NCBI GenBank assembly: GCA_028821405.1
Contig: JAPPGK010000030.1
Location: 24,411-88,410 of the forward strand
Reading direction: 5' to 3'
Length of the DNA stretch: 64,000 nt
From: Gammaproteobacteria bacterium
Lineage (GTDB): Bacteria > Pseudomonadota > Gammaproteobacteria > Pseudomonadales > Azotimanducaceae
Positions 49,423 through 58,002 of this stretch are shown here, piece after piece (position 1 is the stretch's first letter; every line of letters begins with the position of its first letter). Both the position numbers and the translations under genes were made by a program. The notes beneath the pieces are model-generated. The model saw only the letters and a list, made by a program, of their open reading frames with translations. It did not search any database and had not been told where the DNA came from.

Positions 49423-50605
49423 TGTTGACCGCCGTGATTGCGAGTATTACGCCGATGAAGATGGTGCCGATGAACGCGCCGATGGTGAGGATCGCCAACG
49501 GTTCGATGATCGTGAGGACGCGCTTCATCCGCCGGGAACTGTTTTCCTCGTAGAGGTTCGCGAGCGAGCGCATCATGGTGGGAAGCTCCCCTGATTGCTC
49601 GCCGACCCGGATCAGGTTGTAGCCGGTGGCGGTGAGCGCCTCCTGCTTCTCGAGAGCGGCGGACAGCGCCTCGCCGCCGCGCACGTCCGCCAGCGCCCGC
49701 TCCAGCATCGCCCGGCGCCGGGAGACGCGCACGCCGCGGGCCGCGAGCGCCAGCGCGCCGACCAGTTCCACCCGGCTGGTGAGCATGGCGCTCATCACCA
49801 TGGCCCACTTGGCGGTGTCCGTTTCCGAGTACCACTGGCCGAGCAGGGGCAGGCGGGCGAGGGTGTCCACGAAGCGTTGGCGCACGGCCGGGTTCCTGAC
49901 GAGCGCCGCAACGGTGAACGCGACGGCGAGCAGGATCGCCCCGACCAGCCAGCTGTTGTCGTTGAACCACGCGCCGGTGCCGAGGACGAACAGGGAGACG
50001 AGGGGAAGTTGGACGTCCTCTTCAAGCAAGTGGACGAACTCCGGAACGACGAACAGGAACACCGCGAGCACCGCGGCGGTGCACGACACCACGAGGATCG
50101 CCGGATAGGTGAGTGCGCTGCGCAACTCCGCGGCGACGTGGCGGTCGTACTCCATCTGCTCCACCGCGCGGGTCAGCGACTCGGCCAGGCGGCCGCTCAA
50201 CTCGCCGGCCTCGACCAGGTGGAAGAGGTGCTCGGGCAACGGCAGCTTGGCGGCCCGGAGGGCACCGAGGAAGTTGGCGCCGCGCATCAGTTCGCGGGAG
50301 ATGTCGTTGAACGCGGTGGCGAGTTGGGGATGGTAGCTGCCCTTGCTCTGGGAGATGATGGCGTCGCCGAGGGACACGCCCGATGAGAGCAGGGTGGCGA
50401 GTTCCCGGAAGGCAATGACCACGTCGACGGTGCGCAGGCGGCGGCGAAGGGTCGGCAGCGTGGTCGGCGGTGTTTCGCTGACGCCCACCAGGGTCTGGCC
50501 GTCCCGGCTCAGGCGCCGGGCGACGTCCGCGGCGGACGCGGCTTCGATCTGGCCCTTGGTCAGTTCGCCTTCGCCGTTGACGATCTCGTAGTCGTACTGG
50601 GGCAT
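49409..50605 (-). CDS. gspF: type II secretion inner-membrane platform protein GspF
   Basis: 398 residues with two T2SSF domains (about 60-185 and 265-390) and three helices (about 165-190, 210-240, 365-390). Characteristic stretches: FRELATLLSSGVSLGDAIIS, HLVEAGELSGRLAESLTRAV, then in the second copy NLIRVGEQSGELPTMMRSLA and IIEPLAILTIGAFIGTIFIG. It is the rotor-like platform that couples GspE to the pseudopilus. It opens the F-to-D run, and its upstream side is repeat cluster 4 rather than gspE. Confidence 0.95.
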   Translation of the reverse strand: MPQYDYEIVNGEGELTKGQIEAASAADVARRLSRDGQTLVGVSETPPTTLPTLRRRLRTVDVVIAFRELATLLSSGVSLGDAIISQSKGSYHPQLATAFNDISRELMRGANFLGALRAAKLPLPEHLFHLVEAGELSGRLAESLTRAVEQMEYDRHVAAELRSALTYPAILVVSCTAAVLAVFLFVVPEFVHLLEEDVQLPLVSLFVLGTGAWFNDNSWLVGAILLAVAFTVAALVRNPAVRQRFVDTLARLPLLGQWYSETDTAKWAMVMSAMLTSRVELVGALALAARGVRVSRRRAMLERALADVRGGEALSAALEKQEALTATGYNLIRVGEQSGELPTMMRSLANLYEENSSRRMKRVLTIIEPLAILTIGAFIGTIFIGVILAITAVNNVQF

Positions 50606-50885
50606 ATCCGTGGCTGGCGCAGCGTCGTGTAACGCTCACCGGGTCGATTGGCGTCCGGCTGGAGTCCCCCTAGGATGCCGGCACGGGAATGAGGGCGTAG
50701 ACAACGCCTCGGCTGGTAAGTTCCGCCGGCGGCAGCATCGTGCCTCGACGTCATGGCGTGCAGATTTCTCGGCGTCGGAGTAGGTGGCGTCGCCCATGGG
50801 TCCATCCTCGGATTCGGCCTCGACGTGCGCGGCAACGTAGCACAGGGGTGATGGGCGCTCAAACGGCGGGTTCTTCGGCCAGGGT

Positions 50886-51122
50886 TGATATCAGGGTGAT
50901 GGCGCCGTTGAGACGCATTCGTGTGTGTCCGAAACTGGCGAAAACTGGTGACATCAGGATGGTGGCACCTGTGAGACGCATTCGTGTGTGTCCGAAACTG
51001 GAAGTCCGGGTGACATCAGGATGGTGGCACCTGTGAGACGCATTCGTGTGTGTCCGAAACTGGAAGGGTTTGATATCAGCGCGATGGCACCATTGAGACG
51101 CATTTGGGTGTGCCCGAAACCG
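50886..51122. repeat. TGTGTCCG-family repeat, cluster 4, four units of about 60 bp
   Basis: Units at about 50886-50947, 50948-51009, 51010-51069 and 51070-51122. Each reads GATATCAGGGTGATGGCGCC or GACATCAGGATGGTGGCACC, then GAGACGCATTCGTGTGTGTC, then CGAAACTGG. It lies in the gap between gspF and the Uma2 gene, so it also splits the gsp operon. The other parts of 50606-51496 show only the Uma2 tail remnant noted separately. Confidence 0.88.
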
Positions 51123-51397
51123 GGGGAGAATCTGGCCCTTCCTGGTGGTCGCGGCGTTGTCGCCGCAATGGTCGGGATGGCATTGGCTGCCGCCGAACGC
51201 GATCAGGACGTTCGGCGGTTTCTAGCCACCTGTCGGATGGACGAACACGACCCGCAGGACATCGATAGCGATGGCGCGGCAGGCTCGGCCCACACCCGCT
51301 CGAGGCGACCGTCGACCCATATGTGCGGGTCGCCCGTGAAACGGTACGGGCATCGCTGCCACTCAGGCGGGCTAGCCCCCCCTACGGTCGCCCTCGG

Positions 51398-51452
51398 GCC
51401 CTGATCGCGGCCAGTTCGGCCACCAGCCGCCTTAGCAGCGCGCTCAATCGGG
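51398..51452 (-). pseudogene. remnant of a Uma2-type C-terminal coil
   Basis: On the minus strand it reads LSALLRRLVAELAAIRAR, matching the end of the adjacent Uma2 protein (ETELAAIKARFGIP) and its DNA (CCTTGATTGCGGCCAGTTCG versus CCTGATCGCGGCCAGTTCGG). Nothing else of that gene is left. Confidence 0.45.
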
Positions 51453-51496
51453 TCGTATGGCGGTTGTTGTTGCGCTGGCCTGCGCGTGCGGGCTCG

Positions 51497-52339
51497 CTAG
51501 GGAATGCCGAACCGGGCCTTGATTGCGGCCAGTTCGGTTTCGGCCTCCCGCTGCTTCGTCTCGGCCTCCCGCTGCTTCGTCTCGGCCGTAGCCTGCTTCG
51601 TCTCGGCCGTAGCCTGCTTCGTCTCGACATCCCCCAGCAGCGTTTCGTTTTCCCGTATTCTCGTTTCGTACTCCCGCAGCCTCGTTTCGTACTCCCGCAG
51701 CCTCGTTTCGTACTCGCGCAGCCTCGTTCCGTCCTCCCGCCGGCCCGCTATGGCCTCGCCGAGCGTCTCGAAGTTTCGGCCGGTCTCTGCGTCGTAGAAC
51801 CGCAAGACGGACCCGTCTAGCCACAGACCGAGGCCGACGGTCTTGCTCGTGAACCCGCGCTTGCCATTCGGCAGCACATCGGTCGCCATGGCGCGGTAGC
51901 GGCCGCCCACCAGCTCAAAGCCTTGGAGCGGCGGCTTGACGTACTCGCGTCTGGGATCGTAGAGAAAGTACTCCGCCACCCCCCAACGCGAATACCGCGC
52001 CTTCTTGCGCTCGTCCTCGCCGCGGGTGCTCTTCGAGGTCAACTCCAGTACGAAGGACGGAGATCGGTCCTCCCAAAGTTTGTAGATGTCCCGCTCGCGG
52101 TCCTCGACGTCGAAGGCCACGAAGAGGTCCGGCGAAAGGTGCCGCCTCGGGTTGCCCTGTTGGTCGTAAACCAGCATGTTCACGCCGACGTACACGCCGG
52201 GTTGCGACTCGAAACGCATGTTGAGGGCGTGCGCCGCATCCGCCAGGCGCTGGTAGTGCAGTGGAGTCTCCGCCACGGGTCTGCCGTCCGAGGTCGGGTA
52301 CTCAACACCGGCGTCCAGGACGAGGGCTTCGTCGCTCAT
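51497..52339 (-). CDS. Uma2 family (PD-(D/E)XK) endonuclease-like protein
   Basis: 280 residues. The nuclease-like core shows YVGVNMLVYDQQG, SPDLFVAFDVEDRERDIYKL, SFVLELTSKSTRGEDERKKA and YSRWGVAEYFLYDP, with the acidic and lysine positions of the family. The C-terminal 90 residues form a coiled coil made of two perfect repeat types, RLREYET (three times) and AETKQ(A/R) (four to five times), encoded by 21-bp and 18-24-bp DNA repeats. It is inserted, with repeat cluster 4, between gspE and gspF. Role unknown; the nuclease fold is established for the family, not tested for this member. Confidence 0.85.
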   Translation of the reverse strand: MSDEALVLDAGVEYPTSDGRPVAETPLHYQRLADAAHALNMRFESQPGVYVGVNMLVYDQQGNPRRHLSPDLFVAFDVEDRERDIYKLWEDRSPSFVLELTSKSTRGEDERKKARYSRWGVAEYFLYDPRREYVKPPLQGFELVGGRYRAMATDVLPNGKRGFTSKTVGLGLWLDGSVLRFYDAETGRNFETLGEAIAGRREDGTRLREYETRLREYETRLREYETRIRENETLLGDVETKQATAETKQATAETKQREAETKQREAETELAAIKARFGIP

Positions 52340-52657
52340 GGATTGGTCTCACTGGGCGTGGATCTTTCCACGCGCATTCCGGGCGCGCCCGGTTGGGGGG
52401 TGCCGTGCTGCGGGCGCGTCGCCTACCGTGACGGAAACGTAGCACGGTCGCCACGGCACGCTCAATTGGCTCGTTTCGGGGTCGCGGTGCATCGGATGGC
52501 TCAAGGTCTCGAAGACCCGAATCGTCCCAGATGCGACGCTGCCGCGCCGACAGCCATCGACCACAGGGCGTGTGCGAAAAGGCGGAAATCCGTGTAGGAC
52601 GACGCCTCTTTCGGGGCGTTCGTCGTGTCCGCTCGGCGGGCCCGCCCGCCGCGCAGC
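52340..52657. other. spacer between gspE and the Uma2 gene, no recognisable feature
   Basis: 318 bases of GC-rich DNA. I find no conserved frame, no member of the repeat families and no terminator, although gspE transcripts must either cross or stop here. Confidence 0.4.
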
Positions 52658-54418
52658 TCAGGTTTCGTCGATGCCGGACAGGGTCTGGCGGAGCACCTCT
52701 TCCACGGTGGTTTGGCCCTGGGATGCCTTGAGCAGACCGTCCTGCAGCAAGGTGCGGTGGCCCTGCTGGTCGTGGGCGAAACGCTTCAATTCGACGAGCG
52801 GCGTGCCCGAGACGATCATGTCCTGGAGCTCGGTGGTGATCGGCACCAGTTCGTAGATGCCCATCCGGCCGCGGTAGCCGGTGTGCTGGCAGGCATCGCA
52901 GCCGACGGCGCGTACCCACGCCTTGCCGAGTTGATGGGCGGTCGCCGCGTGTACGAGCTCCATGGCCAGGGCGGGTTCGTCGATGGGTTCCGCGCAGTGG
53001 GAACAGACCCGGCGGACAAGCCGCTGGGCCTGGACACCGATGGTCGGCGAGGCGACCAGGAATCGTTCGACGCCCATGTCGATCAGGCGGGTGAAGCTCG
53101 ACACGGCATCGTTGGTGTGCACCGTGGAGAGGACGACATGGCCGGTCAGCGCCGAACGGATGGCAATCTCGGCGGTCTCGAGGTCGCGGATCTCGCCGAT
53201 CATGATGACGTCGGGGTCCTGGCGCAGGATGTGCCGGAGGGCCCTTGCGAAGGTGTATCCGATCTCGGCGTGAACCTGGATCTGGGTGATGCTCGGCATC
53301 TGGTATTCGACGGGATCCTCCACCGTGATGATCTTCTTGATGCCGTCGTCGATGTCCTCGATCGCGGCGGCCAACGTGGTGGACTTGCCCGAGCCGGTCG
53401 GGCCGGTGACCAGCACGATGCCGTTGCTCGACCGCAGCCAACCCCGGAACATCGTGAGGTGGTCGGGTGCCATGCCGAGGTTTTCGAGCGCCTGGTCGCC
53501 GCGTTCCTGGTCGAGCAGGCGGAGCACGATGGACTCGCCGAAGGTGCATGGCACGGTGGAAACCCGGATGTCCATGTTCCTGCCCGAGATGCGTTCGCGG
53601 ATGCCCCCGTCCTGGGGGAGGCGGCGTTGGGCGATGTCGATGCCGGCGATGAGCTTGATCCGCGACGCCACCGCCGGGAAACGGTCGATGGGTTGGGTCA
53701 GGCGGGTGTGCAGGACCCCGTCGACCCGCATGCGTACCACGAACACTTCCTCCGTGGGCTCGACGTGGATGTCGGAGGCGCCGAGGTCCACCGCCGACGA
53801 CAGGAGGTTGTTGACCAACTCGATGACCGGCGCTTCTTCCGCCATTTCGCGCAGCGCCCGGGCGTCGTCGCCGGAGAACAGGTCCTCGATGGCGCGCTCC
53901 TTGCGTACGCCGTCCAGCATCCGGTCGATCTGATGGTTCGCGGCCAGGTAGTAGGTGATCGGCGCGCCGGGATAGAAATAGTTGAAGGTTTCCTCCAGGG
54001 CGTGGTCGCGGATGTCCTTGGCCGTGCAGCAGATCGTGCCGTCGTGTTCCCAGAGCAGCGTGCCGTGGTCGAGGAACCAATCGAGCTTGATGGGTGACTC
54101 GGCCATCACGCGGTAGATGTCGAGTTGCTCCGGGAACTCGTCGACATCGCGGAGATAGGTGGCACCGAGCTGATCCGAGAGGGTCGAGAGCAGCACATCC
54201 TCCGAGATCGCCCCGGTCCGCACCAACAGCGCACCGAGTTTGCCGCCGGCGGTTTTCTGGATGTAGAGCGCCTTGTCGAGATCCGCTGGCTGAATCGCAC
54301 CGCGGTCGACGAGCATCTCGCCCAAGCGTTTCATGCGGCCATGATACTCGGCGCCGGACAGGGAATCAGTGGAAGGTCCGGGGGCGGCAACGGGGGTCGG
54401 GGTCTCGATTTCTGACAT
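52658..54418 (-). CDS. gspE: type II secretion ATPase GspE
   Basis: 586 residues. An N1E-like domain (about 28-160; RLGEMLVDRGAIQPADLDKA) contacts GspL. The ATPase domain has Walker A GPTGSGKSTT (339-348), an Asp box region VEDPVEYQMPSITQIQV, Walker B DVIMIGEIRD (403-412), a His box STVHTNDA, and a zinc-binding tetracysteine (CSHC at 472-475, then CDAC about 40 residues on). All motor motifs are intact. It is separated from the other gsp genes by more than 2 kb of Uma2 gene and repeats. Its start lies next to repeat cluster 5, where a divergent promoter region with ybdL must be. Confidence 0.95.
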   Translation of the reverse strand: MSEIETPTPVAAPGPSTDSLSGAEYHGRMKRLGEMLVDRGAIQPADLDKALYIQKTAGGKLGALLVRTGAISEDVLLSTLSDQLGATYLRDVDEFPEQLDIYRVMAESPIKLDWFLDHGTLLWEHDGTICCTAKDIRDHALEETFNYFYPGAPITYYLAANHQIDRMLDGVRKERAIEDLFSGDDARALREMAEEAPVIELVNNLLSSAVDLGASDIHVEPTEEVFVVRMRVDGVLHTRLTQPIDRFPAVASRIKLIAGIDIAQRRLPQDGGIRERISGRNMDIRVSTVPCTFGESIVLRLLDQERGDQALENLGMAPDHLTMFRGWLRSSNGIVLVTGPTGSGKSTTLAAAIEDIDDGIKKIITVEDPVEYQMPSITQIQVHAEIGYTFARALRHILRQDPDVIMIGEIRDLETAEIAIRSALTGHVVLSTVHTNDAVSSFTRLIDMGVERFLVASPTIGVQAQRLVRRVCSHCAEPIDEPALAMELVHAATAHQLGKAWVRAVGCDACQHTGYRGRMGIYELVPITTELQDMIVSGTPLVELKRFAHDQQGHRTLLQDGLLKASQGQTTVEEVLRQTLSGIDET

Positions 54419-54575
54419 CGTGCTATTGCGTGTGGGGCCAGATTGGGTGGGTCCAAGTCCGGAGTTACCGTGATATCGCTTGTAGGATCGAAATTGGGTG
54501 TGTCCGAGTCCGGATCGATATCGTCATGCTATTGCGTGTGGGACCAGATTGGGTGTGTCCGAGTCCGGATTTAAG
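54418..54575. repeat. TGTGTCCG-family repeat, cluster 5, three units
   Basis: Two units carry TGCTATTGCGTGTGGGRCCA, and all three have ATTGGGTGKGTCCRAGTCCGG, separated by short GATATCG pieces. The array begins at the start codon of gspE and fills half of the divergent intergenic region. Confidence 0.85.
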
Positions 54576-54694
54576 GAACGGTGGCAACGGGGTGCGGTAA
54601 CGGTCTGATCTCCCTTTGGTCCTTGGTCTGGACATGGGTGGCGGGGGAAAGTTCCATGCGGGGGGCGCTATGGCCGATTGCTCACGGCACGATG

Positions 54695-54703
54695 TGGCAG
54701 AAT
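54695..54703 (+). promoter_or_regulatory. possible extended -10 for the ybdL-yafV unit
   Basis: TGGCAGAAT (TGn plus a CAGAAT hexamer) stands 32 bases before the TTG start. A TTGCTC 14 bases upstream is too close to be a standard -35. Confidence 0.3.
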
Positions 54704-54735
54704 CCCTTGCCCTTTGAACGAGCGCAGGGTGCGAA

Positions 54736-55881
54736 TTGTCCCTGATCAGCAAGCTGCCCGGCGTCGGCACGACCATCTTCACGGTCATGTCCAAGCTTGC
54801 CGCCGACGAGGCCGCCATCAATCTCTCCCAGGGCTACCCGGACTTCGACGGTCCGCCGTTGCTGCTCGAACGCGTCAACCACTACCTGACCCACGGCTAC
54901 AACCAGTACCCGCCCATGGCGGGAGTCGAGCCGCTTCGCGAGGCCATCGCCGGCAAGGTGAATTCGCTCTACGGCGCGGCGGTCGACCCCGAAACCGAGG
55001 TGACGGTGACCTCGGGCGCCACCGAGGCGCTGTTCTGCGCGATAACCGCCGTGATCCAGCCCGGGGACGAGGCCATCGTCTTCGATCCCTGCTACGACTC
55101 CTACGAGCCCGCCGTGACGCTGGCCGGTGGCACCTGTCGGCACATCCCCCTCTTCGCCCCGGACTTCCGCATCGACTGGGATCGCGTGGCCGATGCGATC
55201 GGACCGAGAACGCGCCTGGTCATGGTCAACACGCCGCACAATCCGACGGGCTCGGTCTGGGATGAACGCGACATCGAGGGGCTGCGTGCGATCTTGGCGG
55301 CGCACGATCTCTACGTGGTCGCCGACGAGGTCTACGAACACATCGTCTTCGACGGCCGCCCCCACGTGAGCCTCGCCCGCTATCCCGACCTCTTCGCCAG
55401 GAGCTTCGTGGTGTCGTCGTTCGGCAAGACGTACCACACCACCGGATGGAAGGTCGCGTACTGCGTGGCCCCGGCGGCGCTCAGCGCGGAGTTCCGCCGG
55501 ATCCACCAGTTCGTCACCTTCACCACCGCGACGCCGCTGCAGTACGGCATCGCCGACTTCCTCGTCGAGTGCCCGGAACACCACGAAAATCTCGCCGCCT
55601 TCTACCAAGCCAAACGGGACCTGTTCTGCGGGCTTCTGGCCGGGTCGCGGTTCGAGCTGACCCCCTCCGCCGGGACGTTCTTCCAGCTCGTCAACTACGG
55701 CGCGATCACCAACGAACCCGACGCCCAGTTGGCGAAACGCTGGACCGTCGAGGAGAAGGTCGCGTCGATTCCCGTGTCGGTCTTCTACCGCGAGCCGCCG
55801 AACCAGGAACTGCTGAGGTTCTGCTTCGCCAAGGACGACGCCACGCTTCGGCGGGCTGCGGAGATCCTGTGCCGTCTGTAA
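54736..55881 (+). CDS. ybdL: PLP-dependent methionine aminotransferase (YbdL type)
   Basis: 381 residues from TTG 54736, with AGGG a few bases upstream. A fold-type I aminotransferase: NLSQGYPDFDGPP near the N-terminus, substrate-binding NTPHNPTGSVWDERD, PLP-site DEVYEHIVFDG, and the lysine motif SSFGKTYHTTGWKVAYC, with a C-terminal arginine region LLRFCFAK. These match the YbdL/glutamine transaminase K group, which transaminates methionine or glutamine with 2-oxo acids. The omega-amidase gene 250 bases downstream fits this: the two enzymes together make KMTB-to-methionine recycling irreversible. Confidence 0.9.
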   Translation: MSLISKLPGVGTTIFTVMSKLAADEAAINLSQGYPDFDGPPLLLERVNHYLTHGYNQYPPMAGVEPLREAIAGKVNSLYGAAVDPETEVTVTSGATEALFCAITAVIQPGDEAIVFDPCYDSYEPAVTLAGGTCRHIPLFAPDFRIDWDRVADAIGPRTRLVMVNTPHNPTGSVWDERDIEGLRAILAAHDLYVVADEVYEHIVFDGRPHVSLARYPDLFARSFVVSSFGKTYHTTGWKVAYCVAPAALSAEFRRIHQFVTFTTATPLQYGIADFLVECPEHHENLAAFYQAKRDLFCGLLAGSRFELTPSAGTFFQLVNYGAITNEPDAQLAKRWTVEEKVASIPVSVFYREPPNQELLRFCFAKDDATLRRAAEILCRL

Positions 55882-56100
55882 CGTCCCAACGCCGCGTCGG
55901 CCGCGTCCCAAGGGCGCGGCTTCGCCGTTCGCCGTGCGGTCTAACGCGCCGCTTGCGGGGCGCCGACTCCGCCTCTGGCCTAGCCACGCCGTCCATTCCG
56001 GGACCGGGGCGCGGACGGACATGGAACAACGTGGCCGTATGGAACGGGCTTGTCGCGATCCGCGTCGACCGTCGCACTGACGCCCGCGCGGCGCGAATCC

Positions 56101-56120
56101 GGGCGACCGCGAGGGTCGCC
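56101..56120. repeat. REP-like perfect inverted repeat
   Basis: GGGCGACC, GCGA, GGGTCGCC, fifteen bases before the yafV start. It is the cleanest copy of the element also found inside gspM, gspH and gspG. The hairpin could hide the ribosome site region of yafV. Confidence 0.8.
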
Positions 56121-56135
56121 CCGACGGGTTGATCC

Positions 56136-56912
56136 ATGCAAGGGAAGCTGCATATGGCGCTTGTGCAGGCTGCGCCCGCCTGGCACGACCCGGCGGCGAA
56201 CCGGGAGCTGTTCCAGGGGATGATGGACACCATCGAGGCGCCCGTCGACGTCGTCGTTCTGCCGGAGATGTTCAGCACCGGCTTCACCATGTGTTCCGCC
56301 GCGATGGCCGAGGGCATGGACGGAGAAACGGTGGCGTGGCTGCGGGACCAGGCGGCGCGGCGCGACGTCACCATCACCGGCAGCGTCGTTATCGAGGATG
56401 GGCAGCGGTTCAACCGCCAGGTGTGGATGCCCCCCCACGGGCACGAGTCCGTCTACGACAAGCGTCACCTGTTCCGCATGGCCGGCGAACACGAGCACTA
56501 CGCGCCCGGCAGCGAGAGGATCGTGGTCGAGATGGGTCCCTGGCGGATCTGCCTGTGCGTCTGCTACGACCTTCGGTTCCCCGTCTGGCTTCGGTCCCAC
56601 AACGACTACGACGTGCTGTTGTGCGTCGCCAATTGGCCCGCCGCGCGCCAGTCCGCCTGGGCCACGCTGCTTCGCGCCCGGGCCATCGAGAACCAGTGCT
56701 ACGCCGTCGGCGTGAACCGGGTCGGCGTGGACGGAAACGGCGTCGTCTACCGCGGCGGCAGCGCGGTGTTCGACGGCGAGGGCGCGGCATTGGCCCAAGC
56801 CGGAGACGAGCCGGGGATCCTGTCCGTGACCCTCGATCTCGACGCCCTGCGGGAATATCGGGATCGGTTCCCCGCCTGGCGCGACGCGGACACCTTCGAG
56901 GTGGCGCCGTGA
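56136..56912 (+). CDS. yafV: omega-amidase, nitrilase superfamily (YafV type)
   Basis: 258 residues. The catalytic triad of the nitrilase fold is complete: Glu in VVLPEMFSTGFTM, Lys in YDKRHLFRMAGEHEHY, and Cys in ICLCVCYDLRFPVWLR. The FSTGF and AGEH variants are characteristic of the YafV/Nit2 omega-amidases, which hydrolyse alpha-ketoglutaramate and alpha-ketosuccinamate formed by glutamine transaminases. Position downstream of ybdL supports this. ATG 56136; an ATG at 56154 is an alternative. The cytochrome start shares bases with its TGA (GTGATG). Confidence 0.9.
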   Translation: MQGKLHMALVQAAPAWHDPAANRELFQGMMDTIEAPVDVVVLPEMFSTGFTMCSAAMAEGMDGETVAWLRDQAARRDVTITGSVVIEDGQRFNRQVWMPPHGHESVYDKRHLFRMAGEHEHYAPGSERIVVEMGPWRICLCVCYDLRFPVWLRSHNDYDVLLCVANWPAARQSAWATLLRARAIENQCYAVGVNRVGVDGNGVVYRGGSAVFDGEGAALAQAGDEPGILSVTLDLDALREYRDRFPAWRDADTFEVAP

Positions 56913-57802
56913 TGACGCCCGTGCCGGGTCCGTCGCGGAGATTCGCGGGGGCGTTGTTTGCCGTCGTCCGCGATCTGTTGGCCCATGGCCGCGATTCGCT
57001 GGAGGCGGGACCCCGCAAGGGCACCCCCGACGGGGCGGTCCCGTCGGCCTCTGCCCCTACCGGCGCCGGCAATCCGTTGGCCCTCGCCGCTGATCCACCG
57101 GGCGCGGGACGCCGAATGGGTGTCCCTTACAGGTTCCCGTACAGGTTCCGAATGGGTGTCCCTTACGGGTCGGCCCCGGGCGCGGGACGCCGGGTGGGTG
57201 TCCCATACGGGCTGGCCCCATACGGGCAGGCCCCCTACGAGGCGGTGCCCTACGAGGCGGTGGGTGTCCCCTACGGGGCGGTCGAGGCGGTGGGTGTCCC
57301 CAACGCGGCGGTCGAGGCGGTGGGTGTCCCCAACGCGGCGGTGCCGCACGAGGCGGCGGGTGTCCCCTACGGGACGGTGTACGGGGCGGTGCCCTACGGG
57401 GCGGTGGCGTCGACCTTTGTCCCTCCCGCTGATCGCGGCCCGTTGGATCACGCCGTCGATCCGCCGGGCGCGGGACGCCGCAAGGGCGTCCCGAGCGGGG
57501 CGATCCTCCTATTGCTGACGCTGACCGCAGGCTGCGGCGCCGAACCGGACGAGGCCGAACATCCCGGCAAGGCCGTCTACCAACGCTACTGCTACGCCTG
57601 CCACCAAGCGGGGATCGCCGATGCCCCCAAGCTTGGGGACAAGGAAGCTTGGGCGGGGCGCCTTGAGAAGACGCGCGCCGAACTCGTCCGGAACGTCAAG
57701 ATCGGCATGCCACCGGGGATGCCGCCCCGCGCCGGGTGCGCGTCCTGTTCGGACGAGGAACTCGAGGCCGCCGTCGACTTCATGGTGCTCCGCGCCCAAT
57801 AG
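56912..57802 (+). CDS. class I cytochrome c (c5-like) lipoprotein with a repeat-inflated N-terminus
   Basis: The functional part is the last 120 residues: a lipoprotein-like signal AILLLLTLTAGCG, one haem site CYACH, a Met ligand in a GMPPGMPPR loop, and a CASC pair typical of cytochrome c5. The frame is open from ATG 56912 (sharing an A with the yafV stop), which would put about 190 residues before the signal, rich in GVPYGAV and AVGVPNAAVE repeats. TTG 57443 is the more plausible start, giving a basic n-region (GRRKG) and a normal signal. I report the whole frame because the boundary is uncertain. It would carry electrons in the periplasm. Confidence 0.65.
   Translation: MTPVPGPSRRFAGALFAVVRDLLAHGRDSLEAGPRKGTPDGAVPSASAPTGAGNPLALAADPPGAGRRMGVPYRFPYRFRMGVPYGSAPGAGRRVGVPYGLAPYGQAPYEAVPYEAVGVPYGAVEAVGVPNAAVEAVGVPNAAVPHEAAGVPYGTVYGAVPYGAVASTFVPPADRGPLDHAVDPPGAGRRKGVPSGAILLLLTLTAGCGAEPDEAEHPGKAVYQRYCYACHQAGIADAPKLGDKEAWAGRLEKTRAELVRNVKIGMPPGMPPRAGCASCSDEELEAAVDFMVLRAQ
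57118..57410. repeat. GTGGGTGTCCC minisatellite-like repeats within the cytochrome frame
   Basis: At least eight copies of a GGTGTCCC(C/T)-centred unit, among them a 30-bp tandem (GGCGGTGGGTGTCCCCAACG, then CGGCGGTCGA) near 57285-57345. The core GGCGGTGGGTGTCCCC is the reverse complement of the array at 63.5 kb. Confidence 0.8.
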
Positions 57803-58002
57803 TCCGTCACTGGATGATCGCACAGCATTGACCGACCACCGTTCGCTGTGGATAGTCGCGTCACCCGTTGGGCAATCCCCCAAATGTTGGGGAGGCATAG
57901 TGGGATCCGATGACATCTGTGCTAAACAAGGCACATCACACCACGTTGTTCTCGACATACCGCGACCGCCGCCCAACTATCTTTTTTTGGAGCAAATGCA
58001 CC

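Noticed and set aside
51444..51824. 126-residue frame within the Uma2 coiled-coil region
   Set aside because: Out-of-frame translation of the 21-bp repeats on the same strand as the real gene.
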